From positions 18,653-82,652 of the forward strand of contig NZ_JAKCPW010000021.1 in the NCBI RefSeq assembly GCF_021440085.1: 64,000 nt of DNA, read 5' to 3'. The number at the start of each line of letters is the position of its first letter. Positions within the stretch are counted from its first letter, which is position 1. A model generated the notes under the pieces. That model worked only from the letters and a program-made list of their open reading frames with translations. It ran no database searches and was not told the origin of the DNA. The DNA is from Dyadobacter sp. CY261 (GTDB lineage: Bacteria; Bacteroidota; Bacteroidia; Cytophagales; Spirosomataceae). Below, one piece after another: positions 9,075 to 18,409 of this stretch. A program made the position numbers and the translations under genes.

Positions 9075-9810
9075 AGCGGGTCCTTTGGAAAGAGAATTGA
9101 ATTTTGGTTGCCACCCAACCTTTCTCAACTATTCATTAGAAAGTTCAAATTACGATCGTCCGAATTGTTCCTGAGAAGTGGCATTGCGACACCTAAATTC
9201 TACTGCAACTTGTTGTTTTTTTCTGGAAATGTTTGTCTTGTTAAAGGTTAAAGGCCGTCGGATGAATTTGGGACCTAACTTTCAAAGAAGAATAATAGTC
9301 AAATGGCTTTTATTCTATCGCTTCTGCTCGATTGATCCTTTCGAAAGGCGGAATCGACCTTGCGAACCGTAAATGTATTTTTACTACATTAATCTTTCAA
9401 CACGAGGGTGTTACTCACTACGCTCTCGACATTTTTGGAGAACAACCGGCCGAAAAAAGGTACCCAATACTGGCAAGCCGCGAGGTATGAGACTGATAAG
9501 CCAATCGGAAGAAAATACACTTTAATGAAAGCGCATTACTAAGTCACATCCGCAACCGCATTGTCGTTTGGCAGCGCAGGAATAACATCATAATTTGAAT
9601 CGGGCACCATCAGCTAAATCTCTTCTCGGGCCATGAAAGAGGAGTGCGGAGGAAACCTTATCGAGTATGGTTATGTAGAACGTAATCAATCTTTAACGCT
9701 TCGGGAATATTAAGGTAAAATTGACAATCTATGATAGAAATCCTATGAACGACTGGTTACAGCCGGTTGATTCATCTGGTGCCGAACCCGACATAGATTG
9801 AGGAGCTTAA
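9075..9810. other. Intergenic region between AlpA and replication-like genes
   Basis: About 735 bp without a supported gene. The short frames have no recognisable content. A ribosome site (GAGGAG) directly precedes the gene at 9811. The region must contain the promoters of the leftward alpA-like gene and of the rightward gene set, but no clear motif stands out. Confidence 0.45.
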
Positions 9811-10008
9811 ATGAAAATCGACGAACCTGATGCACAGCAATTGATGAGCCGAAGGGCTGCTGCTGAATACCTTGGTACGACGGTAGGTGTGATGGCCGTC
9901 TGGGATTGCCTGAAAAGGTATGACTTCAAGCCGAAAAAGATTTCAGGAATGGTTTACTATAATAAAGACGACCTCGATAGCCACCTGAACCGAATGTTCT
10001 TCGCTTAA
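9811..10008 (+). CDS. Small helix-turn-helix (MerR/excisionase-like) protein, 65 aa
   Basis: The 65-residue product reads as a winged-helix DNA-binding domain: LMSRRAAAEYLGTT is the helix-turn-helix entry, and the stretch around VYYNKDDLDSHL is the usual end of excisionase-type HTH_17 domains. The ATG follows a GAGGAG ribosome site by 6 bp. It sits at the head of the primase-like and ArdC-like genes, in the place where mobile elements often encode a small regulator. A hairpin terminator immediately follows, so part of its transcription probably ends before the next gene. Its target is unknown. Confidence 0.75.
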   Translation: MKIDEPDAQQLMSRRAAAEYLGTTVGVMAVWDCLKRYDFKPKKISGMVYYNKDDLDSHLNRMFFA

Positions 10009-10026
10009 AAACACAAAATCAAAAAC

Positions 10027-10061
10027 GGGGAAGAAAGGTTCTGGACAAACTTTTCTTCCCC
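10027..10061 (+). terminator. Hairpin between HTH gene and primase-like gene
   Basis: The inverted repeat GGGGAAGAAA / TTTCTTCCCC has a loop of about 13 nt. There is no strong U-run after it, so it may be an attenuator or mRNA-stability element rather than a complete terminator. Confidence 0.5.
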
Positions 10062-10098
10062 TGTGCCCTTTATACATCGATTTCCCAGGAGGATCGCA

Positions 10099-11028
10099 AT
10101 GGACAAGGACCATGCGGACAGTATAGCTATTTCCGAAATTCTGGACAAGCTTCAAATCCAACCCCAGCATAGTGGCAAGGCAAAAGCGTTATACCACTCT
10201 CCGTTCAGCAAGGAGAAGCAGCCAAGTTTCTGGGTCTATTTCAAGACAAATACCTGGTATGACTATGCCATACCGGCGGGCGGCGATCTTCATGAGCTCG
10301 CCTGGCGATATTTAAGATTCGCCGGAGAGGCCTACACACCTGTTGATGTCGAGCGATGGATTGTTAATATGGCGAGGGGAGGGCTTCTAACCGAACAACT
10401 CGACAAAAGTATTTTCCCGCCCAACGAAGTAGACGGACCCTTCCTAACTGCCAAATCTGTAGAGCAAATCCGATTTATTGGCCTGATCAAATATCTTGAA
10501 GGCTTGGGCATCCCACTGTCGCTTGCCCGTCGGTACGCGACAGAGCTGAAAGTTTTCAACCACAAAACCGGCAAGACGTTTATCGCTATCGGTATCGAAA
10601 ATGAAAACGGAGGGCATGAACTGCGCAATCCATTTTTCAACGGGTTTGTCCAGCAGCGAGGTATTACGTTTTTTCGGGGGAAACCCCCCCGCTCCAGTGG
10701 CATACATGTCTTCAAGGACATATTCGATTTTCTGTCGGTTCTTACTCAGCTAGATTGCCAGGCATGGGAGCACGACACAATCATCTTGCACGCCAATTCC
10801 AATGCGGCACTCGCAGCTCCGTATATTCAGCACTACGATTATAAGACCTTGTATACCTGGATGGACAATGACCCTGCTGGTCAAAGTACGACAAATGTCC
10901 TGCACGGCTTTGTCCGCAGCCAGCCTGGACTGGTGCATTTGAAAATGAACCGGGTCTATGAGGACTTTCTTTCTGTAAATGCCTGGCATGTCGCCCCAGA
11001 AACCAGGAAAAATCACCTGAAACTGTAA
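10099..11028 (+). CDS. TOPRIM primase-like protein of a mobile element
   Basis: The N-terminal part has the layout of a CHC2-primase-like fold without obvious zinc cysteines: YHSPFSKEKQPSFWV, then TWYDYAIPAGGD, as in primases that read YxxPFRxExxPSF and GDxxxF. The C-terminal half carries a TOPRIM motif, WMDNDPAG (a DxDxxG-type acidic site). The ATG at 10099 follows a strong AGGAGG site by 6 bp; an upstream ATG at 10063 lacks one. The product is about 309 aa. Such proteins prime replication of the transferred strand or of the excised circle of integrative elements; that role is inferred. It lies about 200 bp before the ArdC gene on the same strand. Confidence 0.8.
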   Translation: MDKDHADSIAISEILDKLQIQPQHSGKAKALYHSPFSKEKQPSFWVYFKTNTWYDYAIPAGGDLHELAWRYLRFAGEAYTPVDVERWIVNMARGGLLTEQLDKSIFPPNEVDGPFLTAKSVEQIRFIGLIKYLEGLGIPLSLARRYATELKVFNHKTGKTFIAIGIENENGGHELRNPFFNGFVQQRGITFFRGKPPRSSGIHVFKDIFDFLSVLTQLDCQAWEHDTIILHANSNAALAAPYIQHYDYKTLYTWMDNDPAGQSTTNVLHGFVRSQPGLVHLKMNRVYEDFLSVNAWHVAPETRKNHLKL

Positions 11029-11229
11029 CAGCATCTGTTGCCGGAAATATATCGTCACGGTCTCCGCAGGTCGGGGATGGAATTGTGTGACTATACCCGG
11101 CCCGCTCATTCCACCAACAAGAATTTTCCCCTGCCTTCGGCATTCCTCGCGCGTCAAAATTCTTGCCGGTTCATTCGCTTAAAGCCGGGTTTTGGTCACT
11201 CACATCCCCCAACCTGCGGAGAGATTACT

Positions 11230-12159
11230 ATGACTTTACATTCCCATTCACACATATCCGAAAAACAAACCAATGGACAGCCAGCTGGCGATATTTATTC
11301 TCGGGTCACCAACAAGATTCTGGCCGACCTTGAAAAAGGGGAATTGACCTGGCGCAAACCCTGGAGCAACGAACATCTGGCCGGATCGATTACCGTTCCC
11401 AAACGCTGGAACGGCATTCCCTATACCGGAATCAACATCATTGTCTTGTGGGCAACTGCGGCAGAACAAAGCTATGCATTACCGCATTGGATGACATTCA
11501 AGCAGGCCGTAGACATGAAAGCCAGTGTCCGCAAGGGTGAGAAGGGTACCCAAGTCGTTTATGCTGACAGTCTTGTTAAAGAAGAGGAAAACGACAAAGG
11601 CGAACTTGAAGAAAAACGTATTCCATACCTGAAGGCTTACACGGTCTTCAACGCATCGCAAATCGACGGTTTGCCGGAGAGCTACTACGAAACTCCTGCG
11701 GTTAGAAAAGATGGGTCTGCTCAGCGCATAGCAAAGCTGGAAGAATTCTTCGCTAGCACCAAAGCTGAAATTCATACTGGTACCAAGGCGGTGTATAACC
11801 AAACCGCCGATAAGATCCAGATGCCTCCGTTTGCAAGCTTCGGTAGTCCGCTAGACTATTACAGCACGTTGGCGCATGAGCTTACGCACTGGACAAAACA
11901 TCCTACGCGCCTGAACCGTGACTTTGGGCGGAAGCACTTTGGTGATGATGGTTATGCCAAAGAAGAGTTGGTGGCAGAATTAGGGGCTTGTTTCCTTGGT
12001 GCAGCGCTGGATTTTGAACCGATGCCTGAAGAGCAACATGCAGCTTACATTCAGTCTTGGTTGAAGGTGTTGAAGGATGACAAGCGTTTTATCTTCTCGG
12101 CAGCATCTCATGCTCAAAAAGCGGTTGAATATTTGAGTAAGCCTCAATTGGTTATATAG
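11230..12159 (+). CDS. ardC: ArdC-like antirestriction protein, zincin domain
   Basis: ArdC proteins bind single-stranded DNA entering by conjugation and protect it from host restriction. The N-terminal domain (about 20-150) contains the typical sequence around DIYSRVTNKILADLEKG, WRKPW and GIPYTGINIIVLW. The C-terminal domain is zincin-like with HELTHW at about residues 216-221 (HExxH) and a downstream EELVAELGACFLG helix supplying the third metal ligand. The ATG at 11230 follows GGAGAGATTACT; the frame is open further upstream but through an unlike sequence. The length of about 309 aa is normal. A broken second copy of its 3' end lies at 28531-28721, evidence that related elements recombined here. 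Confidence 0.9.
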   Translation: MTLHSHSHISEKQTNGQPAGDIYSRVTNKILADLEKGELTWRKPWSNEHLAGSITVPKRWNGIPYTGINIIVLWATAAEQSYALPHWMTFKQAVDMKASVRKGEKGTQVVYADSLVKEEENDKGELEEKRIPYLKAYTVFNASQIDGLPESYYETPAVRKDGSAQRIAKLEEFFASTKAEIHTGTKAVYNQTADKIQMPPFASFGSPLDYYSTLAHELTHWTKHPTRLNRDFGRKHFGDDGYAKEELVAELGACFLGAALDFEPMPEEQHAAYIQSWLKVLKDDKRFIFSAASHAQKAVEYLSKPQLVI

Positions 12160-12311
12160 GCAGAGCATAACAACCTCTCGTAACCCAGGGAAGTGCACGA
12201 AGATCCCGTACGTCATTATTCCGTTTGTTGACATGGCTTAGGGTCATCTTATTCTATCGGCTCAGTATTCTCAAAAATATCATGTATCCTGAGAGAATAT
12301 CTAATGAATAT

Positions 12312-13721
12312 TCATTTCACGAATTCATAGTTAGGAACGAAGTTAGGGAACGTCGTATTCGAAAAAATATTTAGCATATATTCACTATCATTATTATGAA
12401 GTATAAACGATTTTGGAAATTTTCTTACCCAACTATCATCTAAAAAATTAATTCTGTTCGACTGCCTGATCCTATACATTCTAGGATCTATGTACGTCTC
12501 CGTGAGCTCCTCACCATCGACCTCGTCGACATAGTCATCAACATTTCCCATCATTCTATCCAGCTTATACCAAGCTATATCGTTCTCGTTTCTAAGGCTA
12601 TCAATCCTAATTTTATCTGTTTTAATTCCTTTTATATAAAACGATAGGATGTTTCCTTTCTGATTTACTCCTAATTCTTCATTACCCACAAACCTGTTTC
12701 TGTGAAATATTTTCCCCCTTTTTTCTAAAAAAAAATGCGCTACCTGACAGTTAAACTCAAAATCTTCTCTATTTGACATTCTTTTTATATTTCCATAGAT
12801 AACACTTGGGCTGCGACCCAACGTGCGCGACGCTACTCTATTCATTCCGTCAAGTAAAGCCTGTCCAAGATTATCTCCAATTGATGCAAATATTTGCCTA
12901 TTAGTATTTAAGAGCAAATCTATTCCCCTGTTTCTTGCAGCAACGCTTAGTCTCATATCGAACAAGTCATGGTTCTGGTCATAAATCGACTGGATAAAAT
13001 CTATTTCCTCCATTTTCCTTGATTTTACCAGTTGTGACAAGAGTACCTGATCTATACTAAACAATGATGACAAAACATAGCCGGAACCATCATTCAAATT
13101 TATCGCCCGTTCCAACGCTGACAATTTCTCCATAACATCCTGACCAGGGCTCGAAGTGGCTAGTTTGCTTATGGCATCTGCTAAATCTCGCCGATTTCTT
13201 TGAATCTGAGCGCTGTCATTTAAAATCCTTGCCTTATCTATCTGAACGGTCTTCTCTTTTTCTATCGATATTTTCGATTCCAATTCATCGTTATTTCTCT
13301 TCGTAATTTGCTTTGCCAAATCCAGCTCATATCTCTTTTGTCCCGTCATAGCCTCGATGCTCCTCAAAGTCTGGCCTTCTATACGTTCCTGAATTGCAGC
13401 CAAATTTTGCTTTTCTTTCTGCAATTCAATCTCCTTTGTAACTAAGCTTACTTTCTCAGCAGACAGGACCTTAATTGCTTGGAGTTCATTGTCACTTTTA
13501 ATGGCCTCCTGCTCCTTTTGCTTGGTTTCCTCCCGTTTTTCAGAAATTTCATCCTCTCTATGATCATTGTACAACTGGATACCCCCATACACCATTCCGG
13601 AAATGGCCACTAGTACGGCAACTAGCTCACCCACTAGCTTGATTTTCCTTAGTTTGGCATTATCCTGATTACCTGCATCAGAGCTATCGGCATTTGATGC
13701 AGGAATTGAAGTATTTTCCAT
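12312..13721 (-). CDS. Membrane-anchored coiled-coil protein, 469 aa
   Basis: I do not recognise the family. The N-terminus is short and polar. One membrane helix follows (about residues 30-51), then a very long, highly charged coiled coil (about 55-185), then a helical and mixed C-terminal region with many Arg/Asp and Asn residues and no cysteine-rich or enzyme motif. The orientation suggests a short cytoplasmic or periplasmic head with the bulk on the other side of the inner membrane. It is convergent with ardC (about 150 bp apart) and appears to be a single-gene unit. It is likely island cargo, perhaps in the broad class of membrane coiled-coil proteins common in defence islands, but nothing in it proves this. 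Confidence 0.7.
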   Translation of the reverse strand: MENTSIPASNADSSDAGNQDNAKLRKIKLVGELVAVLVAISGMVYGGIQLYNDHREDEISEKREETKQKEQEAIKSDNELQAIKVLSAEKVSLVTKEIELQKEKQNLAAIQERIEGQTLRSIEAMTGQKRYELDLAKQITKRNNDELESKISIEKEKTVQIDKARILNDSAQIQRNRRDLADAISKLATSSPGQDVMEKLSALERAINLNDGSGYVLSSLFSIDQVLLSQLVKSRKMEEIDFIQSIYDQNHDLFDMRLSVAARNRGIDLLLNTNRQIFASIGDNLGQALLDGMNRVASRTLGRSPSVIYGNIKRMSNREDFEFNCQVAHFFLEKRGKIFHRNRFVGNEELGVNQKGNILSFYIKGIKTDKIRIDSLRNENDIAWYKLDRMMGNVDDYVDEVDGEELTETYIDPRMYRIRQSNRINFLDDSWVRKFPKSFILHNNDSEYMLNIFSNTTFPNFVPNYEFVK

Positions 13722-14757
13722 AGATGTCCGAAGTTTTCAACAAGAGCTTTTTTAAGTATCACAATGATGCGTAGAAATTGGTATTTTCTGAACTAGCTAG
13801 CCGACAATAACATGATCCCTCTCTGTCCGGAGATTTCCGAATACGTCACCTTTCACCCAAATTTCATTTCGTTTCAAGTGCCGTATGCTAGCTCAGCCGA
13901 CTGTGTAACAAAACCTGAGATCGCGACAGTTGTCCTGTCGTCAATCACACAAATGCGGTACATTTCAGATATCCGACAGGGCGACCTGAGCGGAACATCT
14001 TTAAAGGCTTTGTTAAACCTAAGCTAGGCGACAATCTAACCGTTATTTCGAACAAACGGCGCGTGTACAATTCTTCGATGTTGTGGCCATGCCGTGCGCC
14101 TCCATTGGGTTGACACTAGGTTATTGCGTTTGAACACCCAGGCCTCCACGTACTCTAGAAGGTCGCTGTAGCGGCTCTATGATAGTTCACAAGATTTCCT
14201 CTTCCGATTTCCTTCCGCACTTTGACACCCGTTATCTCTCCACAGCTCCTGATTAACAATTACTTTGTCCCCTTACTTCATTTCTAACATAGTAATCACT
14301 TTTGAATCCTATGAATTATTGTCGACGGATCCCTCCCCCTAGTCATAGCACTCACATAATAGCCACCTTCGAGTTCCCTGCCAGGCTCCTCGCATCAATA
14401 TATCAGTGCACTCAACGAAACCTTCTATGACGGCGTGGCATAAACGTCTCCGAGATTCATTATAATCCTTCTACCCGATTTCTACCCGTTCCAAATACAA
14501 TTTCAGTGTTGCTAGGTTTCTATTAAACAATTTCGTTCCAGATTAATCGATTCCTGGCACCTACCTGTACTCTCATTTGAGCTTATAACATCATATGCCT
14601 GTTCTTAAAAATCCTGCAATAACCACTATCCGTAATCTCACTTTCACCACATAGTGCACCAGCTCTAATGTATTCACAGCCATAAGCACGTCAGGGCCGT
14701 TTCACGTTTGTCAATCCATCGTATATAACCCAGTCAGCCTGTCCCAATGAGTGAAAA
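13722..14757. other. Decayed or non-coding spacer
   Basis: About 1 kb with no convincing gene on either strand. Many stops occur in all frames and there is no recognisable repeat, tRNA or insertion sequence end. It borders a run of truncated genes (14.7-16.1 kb), so it may be the worn remains of earlier cargo. Confidence 0.5.
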
Positions 14758-15002
14758 TCAACGAGCGTTAAGAGTTCGTAGAAACTCTCTAACAATGTCG
14801 ATCTGTTGTATTCGTGCAGAATCCCGATAGTCCGTTGAGAAATTAAGTAATTGAGACTCGAGGTCTGGTATTAACACATTCAGCTGAGTCCTCTTGTCAT
14901 TCAATACACTAAACGAGTTGGTATCAAAAGGACCCGGGACGCTTTGTGACCAACTTGGAATAATAATAGAACTGAAGCACATCAAGATAAGGAAGTTTTC
15001 AT
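14758..15002 (-). pseudogene. Small secreted protein with start-proximal frameshift
   Basis: Reading leftward, an ATG at 15002-15000 starts MKTSLS and stops at once. Adding a single A to the following A-run would give MKNFLILMCFSSIIIPSWSQ, an excellent signal peptide, joined to the open frame that continues to 14758 (mature part beginning near VPGPFDTNSF). The mature part is about 60 residues, helical, with a DKRTQLNVLIPDLESQLLNF-like segment. I infer a small exported protein inactivated by a one-base deletion. A sequencing error in the A-run, or use of a later start at 14982, are alternatives. No function can be given. Confidence 0.4.
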
Positions 15003-15445
15003 CTGCAAACACTGATGCAATTATCTGAAATAACCTTGGATTATGGCGGTATCTGATGTAGCTCCAAAACGTAAGCCTGTAAACAAAAATCCTGCAAACT
15101 CTCGCTAGGCAGCTTGGAATTGAATACACCTTTATGTGATATTGAGCTCTTTCAGACTACTTCCAATATCAGTGAATATAATATACAAATATTCAAATTT
15201 ATTACCGGTAAATAATTGTTATACTAACGCGCACACTAAGGGTTCGCGTACTCACTACCTCAATTGCACTATCGGCTCTCAGATTTTCCCGTTTATGGGA
15301 CTTCTCGAAAAAACACCAGACTTACAATTATTTAGCACCATCACCTCTTTGACGGACATGAACAATCGGACACAAGTATTGGTACGTCTCGGCTCCGGAC
15401 AAAGCGTGAGAAAAGCATCAATACCCAACTTAGGCAATAAACCTG

Positions 15446-15722
15446 TCAGCAAGGGCGTGGTATCAGGCCTGCTGGTAACGACATGATCTTTTCCAGTTCG
15501 GCAGGATCGGTATGTTTATACAGGTAAGGGAAATCTCTGCTAAATTTTTTGAGCAATTGATAGCCGTTCCGTTTCGTGGCATTGCGAATATAATTTGCCT
15601 GAAAGGTAGCCGTCTCCCGCATTGCTATATAGTAGACCTCGTCCATGTCTGGGTTCAGCTGCATAAACCGTTCAAAATGTTGCAGGGAGATCGCAATCAA
15701 TTTACACGGTTTATAGAAGTCA
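15446..15722 (-). pseudogene. Fragment resembling a Crp/Fnr-type regulator
   Basis: The frame has no proper start. It reads ...YKPCKLIAISLQHFERFMQLNPDM, then ...FQANYIRNATKRNGYQLL, then FPYLYKHTDP. This resembles the linker between the cyclic-nucleotide-binding domain and dimerization helix of Bacteroidota Crp/Fnr regulators (pattern ERY..LL...P.L). Both ends are missing: the nucleotide pocket upstream and the DNA-binding helix-turn-helix downstream. It abuts the truncated membrane gene at 15723, so this point is a recombination junction. The family assignment is tentative. Confidence 0.3.
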
Positions 15723-16148
15723 TTGAAACCTCTGGGCCAGATCAAATTTGTCGATCAGAAAGCACAGCTCGCAGTGCAGATTGAAAATTGTGGTCTGGGG
15801 CCTATGATCATTGAAAGCCTTTCATTTTCGAAGGAAGGAAAGGTTTCTTTAAAAATTGATGAATATCTGGGTTTGGATAGCCGCTCATTTTTTTCGGAGG
15901 GCATTGATAGTGAAATCAAGAAGGTTTTGCCACCAAATGGCCAAATGGACGTTTTCGCGAAAAATGTAACTTCTTTGACTCCCGAAGAGATTGATTTGGT
16001 GAAAGGCAAATTGTCGGTTGTTGGTGTGAAGCTGGTGTATTGCGATATATACAACAATCGGTTTACTGCCGAACGTAGTTTGCAATGGTTTTCACGTCAT
16101 CACTCACAGACAAGATTATTCAAACTCGATCCAGGAAATCGTCGTTAA
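15723..16148 (+). pseudogene. 5'-truncated copy of the toxin-module membrane protein
   Basis: From PLGQIKFVDQ onward this frame matches the intact gene at 32074-32541 almost residue for residue. The first 30 residues of the intact protein, including its membrane anchor, are absent and are replaced by unrelated DNA. Similarity begins near 15727. At the 3' end the stop of the intact copy is lost, so the frame runs on 14 codons and overlaps the convergent toxin gene (16116). Without its membrane anchor the product is probably non-functional or mislocalised. Confidence 0.7.
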
Positions 16149-17105
16149 ACGGGACTGAATGGATTTTAGGCAATTTAGAATGGATGCGTCATCCGGCAGT
16201 TTGCCAAATACCAGATTTCTAAACTCCCGTGTGTAAGCATCTTTAATTTGATTCCATGTAATTTCCAGATCGCTGAATATCACAGCATCCATTGGATGTT
16301 TTCTGAGCCACTGATTATTATTCCGAAAGCTTTTAAAATCGTCTATTCCAACATCTGTCAACATTTTCTCAAATTCGGCGGATTGAAGGAATTGGGAATA
16401 TTCTTCCAGTTGCAATAATTGATAAAGGTCGTAAATATGGCGTACTTTCTTCCGGAGATCCACTATGGGCGTGCCCGTATGGGAAAACCGGACAAGACTC
16501 ATGATTTTTTCGCACGAAGTCCGTAACGGTGACAGAATCTGAACCGTAAATGGCAGCAGGTTATACTGTGCTGCTATTTGTTCTTGGTTTGCCTCCAGCA
16601 TCATTTCGTCGACAAATGAAACGATAGTTTGTTCCCCATATGGCTCGTAATTTCCGAGCCATGTACTTTCGAGAACAATTACATCTCTTATTTGACCATA
16701 AGTGCCGGCGAATTCTTTTGGAAATAAGTGGGCCGTTTTCCTGTTCATGCCTCTTTTGTGTGTAAGTCCTTCCAGCTCGATCTCAGGCAGGACGGGCTCA
16801 ATGGAAGCGCTTATTTTTTTGAGCTTGGTTTTAAGGCGGTTATCTGTTTCACCTTCCTTGCGAAGAACGACCAGATCGATATCTTCGGAAAAGCGTTCAA
16901 TCTTTTTGAAGCATTTAGATAGAGCAGTGCCACCTTTGAAGATCGTCTCATCGCCAATTTCATTTTCGAAAATCGTAAAAAGTGCGTAGGTTACCCAGTA
17001 GTCTTTTTCAACATATATGGCGGGAATTCGCATGCGGTCCGCTGTTGCTTGAATTGCCTGCCGGAAGAGTGCTTTGTTTTCGTGCAGGTTCATTTGATAT
17101 TCCAC
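16116..17105 (-). CDS. AbiEii-like nucleotidyltransferase toxin, copy 1
   Basis: This is the toxin half of a type IV-like AbiE system: a nucleotidyltransferase-fold protein that, in studied relatives, modifies tRNA or nucleotides to stop growth unless the antitoxin is present. The catalytic core reads FKGGTALSK (residues 57-64) followed by RFSEDIDLVV (71-80), the GG[TS]-x-[DE]-x-D nucleotidyltransferase signature. At 329 aa it is of normal family length. Its start overlaps the end of the antitoxin-like gene upstream by 16 bp, so translation is probably coupled. A second copy of the same length lies at 32546-33535, displaced by exactly 16,430 bp. Both look intact. Confidence 0.88.
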   Translation of the reverse strand: MEYQMNLHENKALFRQAIQATADRMRIPAIYVEKDYWVTYALFTIFENEIGDETIFKGGTALSKCFKKIERFSEDIDLVVLRKEGETDNRLKTKLKKISASIEPVLPEIELEGLTHKRGMNRKTAHLFPKEFAGTYGQIRDVIVLESTWLGNYEPYGEQTIVSFVDEMMLEANQEQIAAQYNLLPFTVQILSPLRTSCEKIMSLVRFSHTGTPIVDLRKKVRHIYDLYQLLQLEEYSQFLQSAEFEKMLTDVGIDDFKSFRNNNQWLRKHPMDAVIFSDLEITWNQIKDAYTREFRNLVFGKLPDDASILNCLKSIQSRLTTISWIEFE

Positions 17106-17815
17106 TTGTTCGTGTAATCGAGAACATGAGTAGCGCCTACGAGTTCATATTGCGTGATGGGATTCAGTGTAAGATAGAGAGCTTCTGATGCGGAATCCAT
17201 ACCTAGTTGATCCAGCAAGGCTCCGAGCAGTGCCCTGGAAGATGGCGGATACTTCAAGGCGAGTCGCATCATTCGTAACACTTCTTTCTCTGAATAAACC
17301 CTTAAAAGAGCTATGAGCCGTCTAAGTGCGGCTTCTAGAGAGGTATCGGGTATCTTTTTAATATACCGGATTGTATCCAGAATTTGAAGTAAGGGGATAT
17401 TGTCTTTGGTTATGGTGTTCTTTTGTTTGACGAACGAAATGGTGTACCGTTCTCTTTGAAAGGGGGAGCGGATGTCATTTCTGCCGATTTGGATAATATT
17501 GCTGACCTGGGTTGTAAGGCCAAGCTTATTATAGATGCTTAGGCCCGTTAAATAGCCTATTGGCTTGCCGTTTTCTTCAAGAAGATCTTTTACAACTTGG
17601 CTGACATCAGGCAGTAATGTGCCAAATGGAGTTAGTTCCGGCTTGTAATATTTTCCTTTTGCCATCTTTGCGAGTTTACCCGCAAAAACCAATCGGTTGA
17701 GCGCCTTGATGACTGCCTCCCGCTTGTTGATATCATCAACAAGACTCTCATAGGTGAATATATGGCCGTAGGGCAATCTGCTTACGGTAAGAGTAACATA
17801 ATCAGAGGTTTTCAT
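17090..17815 (-). CDS. AbiEi-like antitoxin/regulator (DUF6088-like), copy 1
   Basis: This is the likely antitoxin and transcriptional autorepressor of the AbiE-type pair. The N-terminal 80 residues form a winged-helix domain (VIKALNRLVFAGKLAKMAKG then KYYKP). The rest is the helical and strand region seen in AbiEi/DUF6088 proteins (GYLTGLSIYNKLGLTTQ, IQIGRNDI, the IPLLQILDTIRYIKKIPD block). It is the first gene of a two-gene leftward operon and overlaps the toxin start by 16 bp. A 31-bp inverted repeat centred 45 bp upstream of its ATG is the probable operator. The second copy (33520-34245) keeps the same spacing. Antitoxin function is inferred from family and gene order. Confidence 0.83.
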   Translation of the reverse strand: MKTSDYVTLTVSRLPYGHIFTYESLVDDINKREAVIKALNRLVFAGKLAKMAKGKYYKPELTPFGTLLPDVSQVVKDLLEENGKPIGYLTGLSIYNKLGLTTQVSNIIQIGRNDIRSPFQRERYTISFVKQKNTITKDNIPLLQILDTIRYIKKIPDTSLEAALRRLIALLRVYSEKEVLRMMRLALKYPPSSRALLGALLDQLGMDSASEALYLTLNPITQYELVGATHVLDYTNKWNIK

Positions 17816-17844
17816 ACAGCAAGTATACTGTAAATGACGGAAAT

Positions 17845-17875
17845 TGTCCAGTTTTTTGTAAAAAAAAACTGGACA
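17845..17875. promoter_or_regulatory. Inverted-repeat operator of AbiE module 1
   Basis: TGTCCAG (17845-17851) and CTGGACA (17869-17875) form an inverted repeat with complementary T-rich and A-rich inner sequence. It starts 30 bp upstream of the antitoxin ATG. An equivalent repeat lies exactly 30 bp upstream of the second copy, although the surrounding bases differ. Conservation of spacing and arms points to an autorepressor site. Confidence 0.7.
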
Positions 17876-18409
17876 TACTTAATTTGGAATACATTGGCGT
17901 CGCAAAAAGCATTTAAAGAGCAGTATAGATCAATGCTTTTACCGAATACCTATGAGTCAATCAATATCGTGAAGGATTCCATATTGCGGACGTCAAAGCC
18001 AGTAGTAGGAGGAATGTACGGGTAATGGTCAATCATGCATATACTCTGAACGTTGCAAGGCAAAATGAATGAAATCTTAGAAATCGTGGAAAATGTGAGT
18101 TAGTAAAGTCGATGAATGAAATAAGTCTGCGGATCCGCATGTATTGATCCTTGCACCTGAAGAATTCACAAAAAGATAACAAATCAAGAAGGCATTTGGG
18201 TGAAATTTTGAAGACCTTATGACTGAGTAATAATGGAGTCGGTAAGTTCAAACAACTGTGATGTGATCTTTTATTTTCGTCAAAACCATCCTTCGGGACA
18301 CATGCTCAAAATTAGAAACGAGACATGCTTTTGTAGCCTGAGGTCACATGTGCATAAACGACCGTATTATTTACTACTTTTAACCTAATTTCCGACTAAC
18401 GATATTACT
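17876..18409. other. Intergenic region, no gene seen
   Basis: About 530 bp between the leftward toxin module and the rightward barrel gene. The short frames have no recognisable features. It should contain the promoter for the gene at 18410, but I see no clear motif. Confidence 0.45.

Noticed and set aside
13812..14027. A 71-codon rightward frame
   Set aside because: No ribosome site, no recognisable content, and located in a stretch with dense stops on both strands.
15136..15486. A 116-codon rightward frame between two pseudogenes
   Set aside because: Composition is unlike neighbouring genes, and its end overlaps the leftward regulator fragment; no start signal.
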